Shown here piece by piece: positions 31,138 to 40,470 of a stretch of 64,000 nucleotides of DNA; positions within the stretch are counted from its first letter, which is position 1, and each line of letters begins with the position of its first letter. Under the pieces are notes generated by a model. That model made no database searches. It was not told the origin of the DNA and saw only the letters and a program-made list of their open reading frames with translations. The position numbers were made by a program, and so were the translations under genes. Source of the stretch: Clostridia bacterium (GTDB lineage Bacteria; Bacillota; Clostridia; Christensenellales; Aristaeellaceae); assembly GCA_017547805.1 (NCBI GenBank), contig JAFYOR010000022.1:29279-93278 (forward strand). The letters are read 5' to 3'.

Positions 31138-31337
31138 TCAAAAAACCTGCATCAAGCAGCCAATGCAATCGGTCGCGGCGGCGTGTACGGCGCAACCGCA
31201 GCGATTTTCATGGAGGAAAATCCCATTTCCCCGGAATGAAAATCGTTTCCCTGCATTTTCCAGTTGTGCCTGCAGGGCGCGGCTGAAAAATGGCAAGGGG
31301 TGGTCGTGGCGGGGAAAGGATTTCCCCGTCCACCAGC
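31138..31337. other. Gap with two inverted repeats, no gene seen
   Basis: CGATTTTCAT / ATGAAAATCG (31202-31211 and 31236-31245) and, four bases beyond the ABC gene stop, GTGGCGGGGAAA / TTTCCCCGTCCAC (31306-31317 and 31321-31333). The second, read on the minus strand, is the likely 3'-end hairpin of the exporter operon. Confidence 0.5.
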
Positions 31338-33227
31338 TTACTCAAGTTCCGCGATCTCGTTATACAGATCCGCATAGCGCCCGCCCTGCGCAAGCAGCTC
31401 TTCGTGCGTGCCGCGCTCGACGATCCGCCCCTTTTCAAGCACCATGATGGCATTCGCCTTGCGGACGGTGGAAAGCCGGTGGGCGATGACAAACGTTGTG
31501 CGGCTTTCCATCAGGGCGTCCATGCCCCGGTCAATCAGCCGCTCTGTACGCGTATCGACGGATGAGGTCGCCTCGTCAAGGACGAGAATCGGCGCTTTGC
31601 TGATCGCCGCGCGCGCGATGTTAAGCAGCTGGCGCTGTCCCTGCGAAAGGTTCGCGCCGTCGTTTTCCAGCATCGTATCATAGCCGTGCTCCAGCTGCAT
31701 GATAAAGCCATGCGCGGAAGCCGCCTTCGCCGCCGCAATCACTTCATCGTCCGTCGCATCAAGCCTGCCGTAACGGATGTTCTCGCGCACGGTGCCGGTG
31801 AACAGATGCGTATCCTGCAGAACCATCGCGATGTTCTGACGCAGCTGTGCGCGCGGTATCTTCTCAATCGGCACGCCGTCCACGGTGATTTCGCCCTGCT
31901 CAATCTCGTAGAAACGGGAAAGCAGGTTTGTTACCGTCGTCTTGCCCGCGCCGGTGGAGCCGACAAACGCAATCCGCTGTCCCGGCTTGGCGTAGAGAGA
32001 AATATCATGGAGCACAGGCACACCGGGCACATAGCCGAAGTTCACGTTTTTGAGGATCACATGGCCTTCGATTTTCTCCATGGGTTGATTGTCGGCGTCC
32101 GCGCCCTCTTCAAGCTCATCCAGCACCTCAAACACGCGCTCCGCGCCCGCCAGCGCGGCAAAGACCGTGTTCATCTGCATGGAGATCAGGTTGATCGGGC
32201 GGTTGAAATGGCGGGTGTAATTGAGCGAGACGGTCAGGCCGCCGATGTCAAAGCCGCGCAGGACAACCATGATCGCGCCGACGCACGCCGTGATGGCATA
32301 GATCAGGTTGCACAGCTGGTGTGTCACCGGACCCATGATGCCCGCGCGGAACTGCGCGCGGATCTGCGCGGCGCACAATTTCGTGTTGAGCTCGGCAAAC
32401 TCGCCGTTGACAATCTCCTCATGCGCAAAAACCTTGACAACCTTCTGTCCGGAAATCGTTTCCTCCGCATAGCCGTTGAGCATGCCCAGATACTTCTGCT
32501 GTTCCTTGTAGGCGCCGCGGCTGCGCTTGATGATCTCCTTGCTGGCAAACATCAATACCGGCGTCATCACAATCGTGATGGACGCCAGCAGCGGGCTGGT
32601 GTACACCATCAGCACGACGGTACCAAACAGCGTGATCGCGCCGGAAATGATCTGCATGAGCGTGGTGTTGAGCATTTCGCCCACGGTGTCCACGTCGTTG
32701 GTGAAGCGGGACATGATGTCGCCTGCGGGATGCGTGTCAAAATAGCGCACGGGAAGGCGCATCATCTTATCCATGAGCGTCTGGCGCATATCATGCAGCG
32801 CGCGCTGGGAGACGCTGAGCATGATGCGCTGGCGCAGAAACTGCGTGACAACCGCCACGGCATAGATCGCCGCCATCACCGCAAGGCCCGCTGTCAGGCC
32901 GCGCAGTCTTCCCGTCAGGTCCGTCTCAAGCGGATCATAATACAGAAAGCTGTTCATGATCGGGCGCAGGATATACGAGCTGGCCAGCGTAAAGACGGTG
33001 CAGATCACCGCACAGGCCATCGCCGCAAACAGCATCTTCTTTTCCTTCGCCAGATACGCCCACAGACGCAGGATCGTCTTTTTCATCTCCTTGGGCTTGC
33101 CGCTTGCGCCCATCGCGCTGCCGCGGCCCGCGCCGCGGCCCATGGTCATGTCCTTTTTCTGCGGACCGGAAGAGGCGGAGGAAGCCGCATAGCGCGCCTC
33201 AAGACGCGATTTCTGTTCGTTATTCAT
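31338..33227 (-). CDS. ABC exporter, ATPase-permease fusion, subunit 2
   Basis: 629 residues. A cytosolic N-terminal extension of about 60 residues rich in Gly/Ser/Lys, six membrane helices (about 65-345), and an ATPase domain (385-625) with Walker A GSTGAGKTTV, signature LSQGQRQLLNIARA, Walker B ILVLDEATSSVD. It pairs with the gene upstream (eight-base overlap) as a heterodimeric exporter of the BmrCD/LmrCD type. This subunit keeps the catalytic Glu after Walker B (DEATSS). The start at 33227 has AGAAAGGAGG. Confidence 0.9.
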   Translation of the reverse strand: MNNEQKSRLEARYAASSASSGPQKKDMTMGRGAGRGSAMGASGKPKEMKKTILRLWAYLAKEKKMLFAAMACAVICTVFTLASSYILRPIMNSFLYYDPLETDLTGRLRGLTAGLAVMAAIYAVAVVTQFLRQRIMLSVSQRALHDMRQTLMDKMMRLPVRYFDTHPAGDIMSRFTNDVDTVGEMLNTTLMQIISGAITLFGTVVLMVYTSPLLASITIVMTPVLMFASKEIIKRSRGAYKEQQKYLGMLNGYAEETISGQKVVKVFAHEEIVNGEFAELNTKLCAAQIRAQFRAGIMGPVTHQLCNLIYAITACVGAIMVVLRGFDIGGLTVSLNYTRHFNRPINLISMQMNTVFAALAGAERVFEVLDELEEGADADNQPMEKIEGHVILKNVNFGYVPGVPVLHDISLYAKPGQRIAFVGSTGAGKTTVTNLLSRFYEIEQGEITVDGVPIEKIPRAQLRQNIAMVLQDTHLFTGTVRENIRYGRLDATDDEVIAAAKAASAHGFIMQLEHGYDTMLENDGANLSQGQRQLLNIARAAISKAPILVLDEATSSVDTRTERLIDRGMDALMESRTTFVIAHRLSTVRKANAIMVLEKGRIVERGTHEELLAQGGRYADLYNEIAELE

Positions 33228-34959
33228 GCGCGTCCTCCTTTCTGTCCCGCTGGGAATCGCAGATCTCCGCATACGTGGGACAGGAAGCAAGAAGCGCCTC
33301 ATGCCTGCCCATGCCCACAATACGCCCCTCGTCCATGACGATGATCCTGTCCGCATCGGCGATGGAGTCAATGCGCTGGGCGATGATGATCTTCGTCACG
33401 CCCGGCATCTCCTCGCGCAGCGCGCGCCGGATTGCGGCGTCCGTTTTGGTGTCCACAGCGCTGGTGGAGTCGTCAAGAATCAGCACCTGCGGCTTTTTAA
33501 GCAGCGCGCGGGCGATACACAGCCGCTGCTTCTGCCCGCCGGAAAGCGTGGTGCCGCCGCGGCCCAGCTCCGTTTCATATCCATCCGGGAAGGAGCGGAT
33601 GAACTCATCCGCCTGCGCCAGCTTCGCCGCATGGATGATTTCCTCATCCGTTGCATCCGGATTGCCCCAGCGCAGGTTTTCCGCAATGGTGCCTGAAAAG
33701 AGCGTGTTCTTCTGCAGGACAACCGAAATGCTCTCGCGCAGGGCAGCAAGCGGCAGTTCTCTTACATCCGTGCCGTCCACCAGCACGCGGCCTTCGTCCG
33801 GATCATACAGGCGGGGAATCATGGAGACAAGCGTCGTCTTGCCGCTGCCCGTAGAGCCGACGATGCCCACCAGCTCGCCCGGCTGAATGTCCGCGTTCAC
33901 GCCGCTGAGCACCATACCCGGGCTGTTCTTGAAATACCGGAAGGAAACGTTTTCAAACGCGATCCTGCCGCTGCTTACCCGGCGGTCATGCCCCGCATCC
34001 GGCGCATCCGCGATGTCGGGCACGGTGGAAAGCACCTCGCCGATGCGCCGGTGAGACGCCGCGGCGCGCGTGCCCTGCAGCACGAGGTTGGCCACAAAAT
34101 CAAGCCCGTTGAGCACCTGGGACAGGTAGGTGATGAATGCCGTCAGCGTGCCCAGCTCCATGGACCCCACCATGATCTGCCGGCCGGAAATATAGACGAC
34201 CAGCAGCGTCGTCACGTTGATCGCCAGCGCGGACGCGGGCTGCAAAAGCAGCATCATCTTCAGCGCGGAAACACTCTTTTTCATCAGTTCGGAATTGATC
34301 GCCGCAAACTGCGCCCGCTCATACTGCTCGCGGACAAACGACTTGATCACGCGCATGGAAATAATCGTTTCGCCCAGATCCGTGTTGAGCTCATCCAGCT
34401 GCTTCTGCATGCGCGTGTAGCGCGGGGACGCGCTGATGATGATCGCCGCGATGGCGCAGGCCAGCAGCGCCACCACCACCAGCATCACGCGCGCAAGCGT
34501 CTGATTGAGCCGGAAGGACATGACCAGCGCGCCGACGATCATAATCGGGCTTCTGAACATGCCGCGCAGGCAGCTCTGGCTGAAATTCTGGATCTGCGTC
34601 ACGTCGTTGGTGATGCGCGTGATCAGCGAACCGGTGGTGAAACGGTCGATATCCGAAAAGGACAGCGTCTGAACCTTTCTGAACGTATCGCCGCGTACCC
34701 CGGCCGCCAGATGGGAAGCGCCGCGCACGGCAAAGAACGCGCCCAGCACGCCTGTGACCAGCATAAAAACGGCCAGCAGCGCCATGAGCAGGCCGTTTTC
34801 AAGAATATAGGAAATGTCGCCCGTCGCCGCGCCCTTATTGATGATATTGGCGTTGATGTAGGGCAGAATGAATTCGCCGCACGCCTCCATCATCATGAAC
34901 ACGGGTGCCAGCACAAAGCAATACCAGCGCTTTTTGATGTGGGGAAGATATCGTTTCAT
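33220..34959 (-). CDS. ABC exporter, ATPase-permease fusion, subunit 1
   Basis: 579 residues: six membrane helices, then an ATPase with Walker A GSTGSGKTTLVSM, signature LSGGQKQRLCIARAL and Walker B VLILDDSTSAVD. Asp replaces the catalytic Glu after Walker B, so this half has the degenerate ATP site seen in heterodimeric multidrug exporters. Start read as ATG at 34959: AAAGGA is six bases upstream of it, whereas the ATG six bases earlier touches that ribosome site. It follows cca by 86 bases on the same strand. Substrates are unknown; drugs, lipids or peptides are possible. Confidence 0.9.
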   Translation of the reverse strand: MKRYLPHIKKRWYCFVLAPVFMMMEACGEFILPYINANIINKGAATGDISYILENGLLMALLAVFMLVTGVLGAFFAVRGASHLAAGVRGDTFRKVQTLSFSDIDRFTTGSLITRITNDVTQIQNFSQSCLRGMFRSPIMIVGALVMSFRLNQTLARVMLVVVALLACAIAAIIISASPRYTRMQKQLDELNTDLGETIISMRVIKSFVREQYERAQFAAINSELMKKSVSALKMMLLLQPASALAINVTTLLVVYISGRQIMVGSMELGTLTAFITYLSQVLNGLDFVANLVLQGTRAAASHRRIGEVLSTVPDIADAPDAGHDRRVSSGRIAFENVSFRYFKNSPGMVLSGVNADIQPGELVGIVGSTGSGKTTLVSMIPRLYDPDEGRVLVDGTDVRELPLAALRESISVVLQKNTLFSGTIAENLRWGNPDATDEEIIHAAKLAQADEFIRSFPDGYETELGRGGTTLSGGQKQRLCIARALLKKPQVLILDDSTSAVDTKTDAAIRRALREEMPGVTKIIIAQRIDSIADADRIIVMDEGRIVGMGRHEALLASCPTYAEICDSQRDRKEDAHE

Positions 34960-35045
34960 GTCCATTCCTTTCCGTCCGCGTGATTGCAGCGCATGGCGCG
35001 CAGACAGGATCGTCCCGTCTGCGCACCACGCTGTTTTTCCCATGT

Positions 35046-36287
35046 TTATTCCTTTGCCATCTGCGCCGCCGCTTCAAGCAGCGCGCCGCGCTCGTTTTGC
35101 AGCGTCCCGCGGATGACGGCGTCAAGCAGCGCAGAAAGCACCACGCCGGTTTGGGGACCCGGGCCGCTGAGCTGCATGACATCCTGACCGGTCACCGCAA
35201 GCTCCTTGAGCGAGCAGCACAGCCGCTGCGCCTTTGCCATGCGCGCATGCGCCGCAAAGCGTTCAAGCCTGCCGGCTGCCTCCGGGCTGCGCAGGGCGCT
35301 GCCCAGGGCAAGCATATCCTCAACCGCTTCCATGCCATGACGTCCAAGCGCATAACGCGCACGCACATGCAGCGCGCCGTCCTCCTCCTGATAATCGTCA
35401 AGCGCGCCCTTGACCGCCAGGAGAATGCGGTTCATCGTCTTATTGGAGCAATGCAGCCGTTTGATCACGCGCTCCGCCGGCGTCTGGCTGCTCGCTGTGC
35501 ACAGCGCAGAAAGCAGCGCCGCCAAGCGAAGCTCGCCATCCGCCGGAACCGCATCGACCGCGCAGAGCAGCTGCTCGTAAGCCGCCCCGCCAACCGTCTC
35601 CATCTCCGGCACGATGACGTCGATGATTTCCTTGGGCAGATATGCCGACGGCTTCGCAGCAGCAAGCAGTTTAAGCAGCTCTTCCCGGGTACGTTCGCCG
35701 GAAACGCAGCGCAGGTTCCGGCGCAGGGCAATCGCGCCGGCCTTCGTCTCCGCGTCGATTTCAAGGCCGTAGCGTGCGGCAAAGCGGAACAGGCGCATCA
35801 CGCGCAGCGCATCCTCGGAAAAGCGCGCCATCGGATCGCCGACCGCGCGTACCACGCGCCGTACAAGCAGATCCTCGGCGCCGCCGAAGGGATCCACCAG
35901 CCCGTCGCGGTCGTTATACGCCATGGCGTTGATCGTAAAGTCACGCCGCGCCAGATCCGCACATACATTCTTGACAAAATCAACCCTGTCGGGATGGCGG
36001 CCGTCGGAATAATCGCCGTCCATGCGGAAGGTCGTCACCTCATAAAAGCCGCCGTCCATTTTCACCGTTACGGTTCCGTGTTTCAGACCCGTGGGAATGC
36101 AGTTTTCTTCGCCAAAGAGCGCCATCGTCTCTTCCGGCAGCGCGCTTGCACAGATGTCCCAGTCATTGGGCGCCTTGCCAAGCAGCGCATCGCGAACGCA
36201 GCCGCCCACGACATACGCGTCATGCCCTGCGCAAAGCAGCCTTTCCACGACCTTCGCCGCGCCGTTTTCCATCTGAATACGCGTCAT
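35046..36287 (-). CDS. cca: CCA tRNA nucleotidyltransferase
   Basis: 413 residues. Class II nucleotidyltransferase that builds or repairs the CCA end of tRNAs. Motifs: GGCVRDALLGKAPNDWDICA near 28 (metal-binding DWD), RRDFTINAMAYN near 115 and RFSEDALRVMRLFRFAARYG near 155, all textbook. The C-terminal part is helical, without an HD domain, as in Gram-positive single-enzyme versions. Start at 36287 has AAGGTGG nine bases upstream. Confidence 0.93.
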   Translation of the reverse strand: MTRIQMENGAAKVVERLLCAGHDAYVVGGCVRDALLGKAPNDWDICASALPEETMALFGEENCIPTGLKHGTVTVKMDGGFYEVTTFRMDGDYSDGRHPDRVDFVKNVCADLARRDFTINAMAYNDRDGLVDPFGGAEDLLVRRVVRAVGDPMARFSEDALRVMRLFRFAARYGLEIDAETKAGAIALRRNLRCVSGERTREELLKLLAAAKPSAYLPKEIIDVIVPEMETVGGAAYEQLLCAVDAVPADGELRLAALLSALCTASSQTPAERVIKRLHCSNKTMNRILLAVKGALDDYQEEDGALHVRARYALGRHGMEAVEDMLALGSALRSPEAAGRLERFAAHARMAKAQRLCCSLKELAVTGQDVMQLSGPGPQTGVVLSALLDAVIRGTLQNERGALLEAAAQMAKE

Positions 36288-36382
36288 CACCAACACCACC
36301 TTATCGTATCGCCTCCGCAAAGAAGGCGGAATTCCGCAGGAAACCAGCGATCCGTATCCACGCTGTCCATTCCTATTGACAG

Positions 36383-36388
36383 ATTATA
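36383..36388 (-). promoter_or_regulatory. -10 element of cca
   Basis: TATAAT on the minus strand preceded by TGC (extended -10), about 95 bases before the start. The -35 17 bases upstream is GACAAA. Confidence 0.6.
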
Positions 36389-36502
36389 GCATAAATGCTG
36401 CCGGTTTTGTCTCACAGTATGCGACAAATTCCCGCAAAAATCTTCTCCTTCGCCGCGCACAGCCGCCGCGTAGCCGGCATACGCTTGATATCAGAAAACG
36501 AA

Positions 36503-36541
36503 AAGGAGGAGGGCGGAAGCCCCGCTTCCGTCCGCAGATCG
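36503..36541 (+). promoter_or_regulatory. Hairpin placed between ribosome site and start codon
   Basis: AAGGAGG (36503-36509) is followed at once by GGGCGGAAGC (36511-36520), loop CCC and GCTTCCGTCC (36524-36533), then eight bases and ATG (36542). Unfolded, the ribosome site is 32 bases from the start; with the ten-pair stem formed the effective gap is about nine bases. Confidence 0.55.
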
Positions 36542-37036
36542 ATGGATAATCAGAATTCCGGTCTCAGCGACGCTGCCCGCATCGCCGATCCCGCGCAGAT
36601 CCCCGGTTCGCTCCTGCCCAATGCCGGCGAGGGCGGCCCCATCTTTGATGGCAGCGATCCCGCGCAGACGCCCGCCGTCCCCCTGCCCAATCCCGGCGAA
36701 GGCGGCCCTGCATTCCCCGGCGTCCAGCCTCTGCCCCAGACGCCATCCTTCGTGCTGCCCAATGCAGCGGTGCGCTTTGTCAGCGCGGCGCGCGGCTACC
36801 CCGCCCTGCGCGTGAGCATCGACGGCACGCGCGTGGCAACGCTGCTTTCCGCCGGCGAAGCCTCCTGCTACAGCCGCATCGCCTCGGGCGTGAGAACCGT
36901 GACCGTCATCGGCGCGGACGGCTACATCTACCTGCAGCGCGCGCTCAATTTCAGAAACGGCAGAGCCTATATCGTCGTCATTGCCCCGCGCAACGGAGGA
37001 CTGGACCTGACGCAGGCAGAAGACACCTGCTTCTAA
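36542..37036 (+). CDS. Pro/Gly-repeat protein with DUF4397-like domain
   Basis: 164 residues. Residues 1-70 hold a Pro/Gly-rich imperfect repeat (DPAQIPGSLLPNAGEGGP, DPAQTPAVPLPNPGEGGP). The C-terminal 90 residues resemble DUF4397: AVRFVSAARGYPALRVSIDG, then RVATLLSAGEASCYSRI and YIVVIAPRNG. DUF4397 is a beta-sandwich found in secreted or surface proteins, but no signal peptide is seen from this start. The start at 36542 is the first ATG and fits the hairpin-bridged ribosome site; an upstream TTG cannot be excluded. The stop TAA is followed directly by two GCGGGC palindromes. Confidence 0.6.
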   Translation: MDNQNSGLSDAARIADPAQIPGSLLPNAGEGGPIFDGSDPAQTPAVPLPNPGEGGPAFPGVQPLPQTPSFVLPNAAVRFVSAARGYPALRVSIDGTRVATLLSAGEASCYSRIASGVRTVTVIGADGYIYLQRALNFRNGRAYIVVIAPRNGGLDLTQAEDTCF

Positions 37037-37092
37037 GCGGGCTGTGCCCGCACCTACTTCCGAAGCGGGCTGTGCCCGCACCCACTTCCGAA
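37037..37092 (+). repeat. Two tandem stop-abutting palindromes (family B)
   Basis: GCGGGCTGTGCCCGC at 37037-37051, with no base between it and the TAA, and again at 37065-37079 (28-base period), each followed by ACC.ACTTCCGAA. Confidence 0.85.
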
Positions 37093-37198
37093 ATACGCTG
37101 CCATTTCCGTTTCTTCCGCGTACGTGGCCGATGGTTATGGAGACATTTCCTTCAGTGCAAGCAAAGCGGGCGTGTCCGACAACGGCACGCCCGCCTGT

Positions 37199-38347
37199 TC
37201 ATTCGTTTTCGTTTCTGTCCTTCATCGCCCTCAGGCGGAGCTCATCCGTCTTTTCGTCGATGAAATCCGGCAGCGTCTCCCTGAGCGTACTGCCCAGCAG
37301 GCGAAACGCTTCCACGAGCGCCGCACGCGTTTCCTCCTCCATCGCGCCGGCGGCGCGGATGATCGCCAGCACGTTCCTCGGCTCAAACAGATCGGAAAGC
37401 TTATGCCCGTCCGACACGCTGAGCACGCTGTAAATGCCGTCGATCACCTGTCTGCGCAGCTCCGGGGAGAGGCTTTGCAGCCAATGCTTCAATGTGATTT
37501 CCGCCAGACGGCTGTCACCGCTCAGGCCGTCGGCCACAAGCAGACTGCCGCCCATCACCTTCCAGTGATAGGGCAGGTGCTGCAGCACGCTCACGCCCTC
37601 GCTGCGCACAACGGTGAAGGGCTCGCTGTGCCACAGCAGGATACCGACCATGGAAGCCTGCGGCACAAAGACGCGAATGCGCATATCCACACGCGCGAAT
37701 TCCTCGCTGCCGATCACCTCTTCATTGAAGCCCGGACCGTCAAAGTTATACACACAGGCGATGGCGTCCTGCGTTTCCTTGCCGGCAAAGATGGAGGCAT
37801 ACGCCGCCAGATTGCCGCCCTTGGAATGGCCGCAGAGGATCAGCGGACGGGAAAGCGTCGCCGCCGCATCGCCGGCATAAAGAAGCGCGCTGCGCTGCGC
37901 CGGCACGACGCCGGAATAGCACATGTTAAAGTCTTCCTTCCAGCCGACAACCGTCTTATCTGTGCCGCGGAAGGCGACGATTGCCGGTCCGTGCGCAGGC
38001 AAGCAGGTCAGCGCGCAGAACTGCTCCTCGCGCTGGACGTCAAAGCGATGGACAAAGCCGCACAGCCGCAAACCGCCAAAGCGCAGGCTCTCGCTGACCG
38101 CCTGCAAAAGCCGCTTATCCTCCCTGGGGCTGAAGGCCAGGGGCAGCTCGCCCGCTTCGTGCCGCGCAAGGATTTCCCGCGCCGCATCGCCAAGCAGCAC
38201 ATCCTGCGCATCAAATGCTTCGCCGACAATATCGTCAAAAGGCATATAGGCCAGATAGCTCAGGATCAGCGCATCGACTTCGCCCGCCGGCACCTGATCA
38301 AACGGAAGATCGCCGCGCCACAATACATAATCGATGATATTGGCCAC
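37199..38347 (-). CDS. Mbeg1-like (DUF2974) alpha/beta hydrolase
   Basis: 382 residues. The N-terminal NIIDYVLWRGDLPFDQVPAG and VDALILSYLAYMPFD are the family hallmark; the nucleophile elbow is LCGHSKGGNLAAYAS near 195. Lipase-like fold, presumably cytosolic. The GTG start at 38347 is chosen because it begins exactly at the family N-terminus and has GGAAGGAG ten bases upstream. A full-consensus promoter lies just upstream. The biological substrate of this family is not established. Confidence 0.85.
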   Translation of the reverse strand: MANIIDYVLWRGDLPFDQVPAGEVDALILSYLAYMPFDDIVGEAFDAQDVLLGDAAREILARHEAGELPLAFSPREDKRLLQAVSESLRFGGLRLCGFVHRFDVQREEQFCALTCLPAHGPAIVAFRGTDKTVVGWKEDFNMCYSGVVPAQRSALLYAGDAAATLSRPLILCGHSKGGNLAAYASIFAGKETQDAIACVYNFDGPGFNEEVIGSEEFARVDMRIRVFVPQASMVGILLWHSEPFTVVRSEGVSVLQHLPYHWKVMGGSLLVADGLSGDSRLAEITLKHWLQSLSPELRRQVIDGIYSVLSVSDGHKLSDLFEPRNVLAIIRAAGAMEEETRAALVEAFRLLGSTLRETLPDFIDEKTDELRLRAMKDRNENE

Positions 38348-38374
38348 TGCACATCCGCTCCTTCCCGTGATTTG

Positions 38375-38403
38375 ATTATACGAATCGGCGCTGCGGCTGT
38401 CAA
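38375..38403 (-). promoter_or_regulatory. Promoter of the Mbeg1-like gene
   Basis: Minus strand: TTGACA (38403-38398), 17-base spacer, TATAAT (38380-38375). Confidence 0.9.
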
Positions 38404-38501
38404 CTGCGGCGTCGCTGTGCACTTCTATATATATAACGACCAAATCAAAGCGAAAAACCCTGTCGCCGCCTGAAAAACTTTCGATTATTGACCGGTATGA
38501 A

Positions 38502-38530
38502 TTGACAAGGACGCGGGCGTGGCATATACT
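38502..38530 (+). promoter_or_regulatory. Promoter of the esterase/ATP-grasp operon
   Basis: TTGACA (38502-38507), 17-base spacer, TATACT (38525-38530), 72 bases before the first ATG. Confidence 0.9.
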
Positions 38531-38602
38531 ATTGTAGTTATTCCTTTTTTGTCCCGGCGCAATGGCGTGGTTCATGCCCGCCGGATCAAACGGAGGTTGC
38601 CC

Positions 38603-39364
38603 ATGCTATACCGATGGAATATCACAATCCCGCAGCTGTCCGGCGCACAGGTTCGCCGCGCGTATCTCTGTCTGCCCCGCGCATATTACGAGCAGCCGGA
38701 CCGGCGCTTCCCCGTGCTCTACATGTTTGACGGGCACAACGTCTTCCTTGACAGCGATGCGACCTACGGCACCAGCTGGGGCATGCTCGATTATCTTATC
38801 CGGGAAAATCCCGGTCTGATCGTCGCTGCAGTGTCCTGCAACACCGTGGGCAACGGACGGCTCATCGAGTATTCGCCTTATCCGCACTGTTCTTCCCGCC
38901 TTGGCTTTATCCCCGCGCGCGGAGAAGAAACGATGGACTGGCTGCTCCATACGTTCAAGCCCATGATCGACGCGCACGTGCGCACCCTGCCGCAGCGCGA
39001 AAACACGATCATCGCCGGTTCCTCGATGGGCGGACTGATGGCGCTGTACGCCGCGCTTTGCCATAACGATCATTTTTCCCGTGCCGCCTGCCTCTCCCCC
39101 AGCCTCTGGACGGATCCGCAGGCCGTGCGCGCGATGATCAAAGACGCCAACATTGCGTCCGACACCGTGATCTACATGGACTACGGCAGCTGTGAAATGG
39201 GCAATCACGGCGAAAACGCCGGCATCCTCGCGGATGCAAGCCGGCTGCTGCTTGAAAAAGGCGTTCACCTGACGTCCCGGATCGTTCCCGGCGGCATGCA
39301 CTGCGAAGCCTCGTGGCGCGAGCAGATTCCGGTCTTCATGCGCTGCCTGAACGTGCACAAATAA
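38603..39364 (+). CDS. Esterase D/S-formylglutathione-hydrolase-like alpha/beta hydrolase
   Basis: 253 residues, PF00756-type. FPVLYMFDGHNVFLDSDATYG near 35 and the nucleophile elbow IIAGSSMGGLMALYA near 135; Asp in YMDYGSCE and His in VPGGMHCEASW complete the triad. No signal peptide, so cytosolic. CGGAGG before the ATG at 38603. First gene of a three-gene operon with another esterase and an ATP-grasp protein. Substrate unknown; members cleave acyl esters of sugars or siderophores. Confidence 0.85.
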   Translation: MLYRWNITIPQLSGAQVRRAYLCLPRAYYEQPDRRFPVLYMFDGHNVFLDSDATYGTSWGMLDYLIRENPGLIVAAVSCNTVGNGRLIEYSPYPHCSSRLGFIPARGEETMDWLLHTFKPMIDAHVRTLPQRENTIIAGSSMGGLMALYAALCHNDHFSRAACLSPSLWTDPQAVRAMIKDANIASDTVIYMDYGSCEMGNHGENAGILADASRLLLEKGVHLTSRIVPGGMHCEASWREQIPVFMRCLNVHK

Positions 39365-39402
39365 GCGTTTCCCTTCCCACAACATAAGGAGTTTATATCA
39401 TC

Positions 39403-40167
39403 ATGGAAATCCGTTATTTCAAGAATTACTCCCACTGCCTCGGACGCGACATGGAATTCAAGGTTTACGGTCATGCCGGCAAGCCGGTTCTCTTCATCCC
39501 CTGCCAGGCAGGCCGCTTCTTCGACTTTGAAAACTTCCACATGGACGACATCTTCCGTCCGTGGATCGACGCGGGCAAGCTGATGGTCTTCTCCATCGAC
39601 ACCATCGACGGCGAGACCTGGGCGGACAAGGGCGGAGACTGCCGCCGCCGCATCGAGCGCCACGAGCAGTGGTTCAATTACGTCGTGGGCGAGATGGTGC
39701 CCACCATCCATCACCTCGCGGGCGAGCGCAACTGGCATCAGGAGCCGATCATGACCTTCGGCTGCTCCATGGGCGCGCAGCACGCCGCCAACCTCTTCTT
39801 CCGCCGTCCGGATCTGTTTGACGCGGTGCTCGCGCTCTCCGGCGTGTACGATTCCACCGATTCCTTCGGCGACTACATGGACGATCTGGTTTACGCCAAT
39901 TCCCCGTGCCACTACATCGCCGGCATGCCTGCCGATCACCACTACATCCGCATGTACAACGAGCGCAAGATCTTCATCTGCGTCGGTCAGGGCGCGTGGG
40001 AGGACGAGCTCAAGAAGAGCACCGGCTGGTTGGGTCATGTCCTTTATGAAAAGGGCATCCGCGCCAGCGTCAACTTCTGGGGCCTGGACGTCAACCACGA
40101 CTGGGACTGGTGGTACAAGCAGGTCGTGCACTACCTGCCGCAGATCGTCGGCAGCCCTGAGGGCTGA
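39403..40167 (+). CDS. Esterase, second alpha/beta hydrolase of the operon
   Basis: 254 residues, distantly related to the preceding gene product. Nucleophile elbow MTFGCSMGAQHAANLFFRRP near 120; conserved ETWADKGGDCRRRIERHEQW near 75, and HDWDWWYKQ near 235 with the likely catalytic His. It starts 38 bases after the first esterase with AAGGAG. No signal peptide. Codon use is strongly biased to C-ending codons, more than in neighbouring genes and like the following ATP-grasp gene, which suggests high expression of this pair. Confidence 0.85.
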   Translation: MEIRYFKNYSHCLGRDMEFKVYGHAGKPVLFIPCQAGRFFDFENFHMDDIFRPWIDAGKLMVFSIDTIDGETWADKGGDCRRRIERHEQWFNYVVGEMVPTIHHLAGERNWHQEPIMTFGCSMGAQHAANLFFRRPDLFDAVLALSGVYDSTDSFGDYMDDLVYANSPCHYIAGMPADHHYIRMYNERKIFICVGQGAWEDELKKSTGWLGHVLYEKGIRASVNFWGLDVNHDWDWWYKQVVHYLPQIVGSPEG

Positions 40168-40179
40168 TTCTCATCCGTC

Positions 40180-40470
40180 CGAGTTGGTAGGCATTGACTT
40201 TTCTGCGCACGTGGCCGCATGTGTCCCGTTCGCGCGGAAGGCGCTCCGGGACTCGGTCAACGAAAGCCGCTCTCCCCTTGCCTCGCTGCGCTGATAAGCA
40301 CGAAGCGATGTAGGGTCAAGGGTTTGGACCCTCCAAACTGGGACGGAAGTGAATGACAGCCCGGTGAGCTGTCAGAGCCGTCCTGACCGACGAACGTCGA
40401 GTGAGGAGAAAGAAATCCCTTGGCAGGATTTTAAGGGCGGCAGCCCTTAACGTCTCTCTTGCTTTTCATC
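40180..40470 (+). ncRNA. Candidate structured RNA in the esterase/ATP-grasp operon gap
   Basis: The 343-base gap 40168-40510 has no reading frame but many nested pairings. GTTTGGA-CCC-TCCAAAC (40322-40338). GGACGG (40341-40346) pairs with CCGTCC (40378-40383) around TGACAGC, loop CCGGTGA, GCTGTCA. CGAC-GAAC-GTCG. TTAAGGGC-GGCA-GCCCTTAA near 40431-40450. The last motif is the reverse complement of the GGGCTGCCGCCC repeat module. I do not recognise the family; an orphan IscB-type (HEARO) RNA or a read-through/processing element are possibilities. Confidence 0.35.

Noticed and set aside
30810-31286. Open frames through the 97-bp array
   Set aside because: The period is not a multiple of three and the frame drifts between copies; the sequence is a 3' UTR repeat ending in a terminator.
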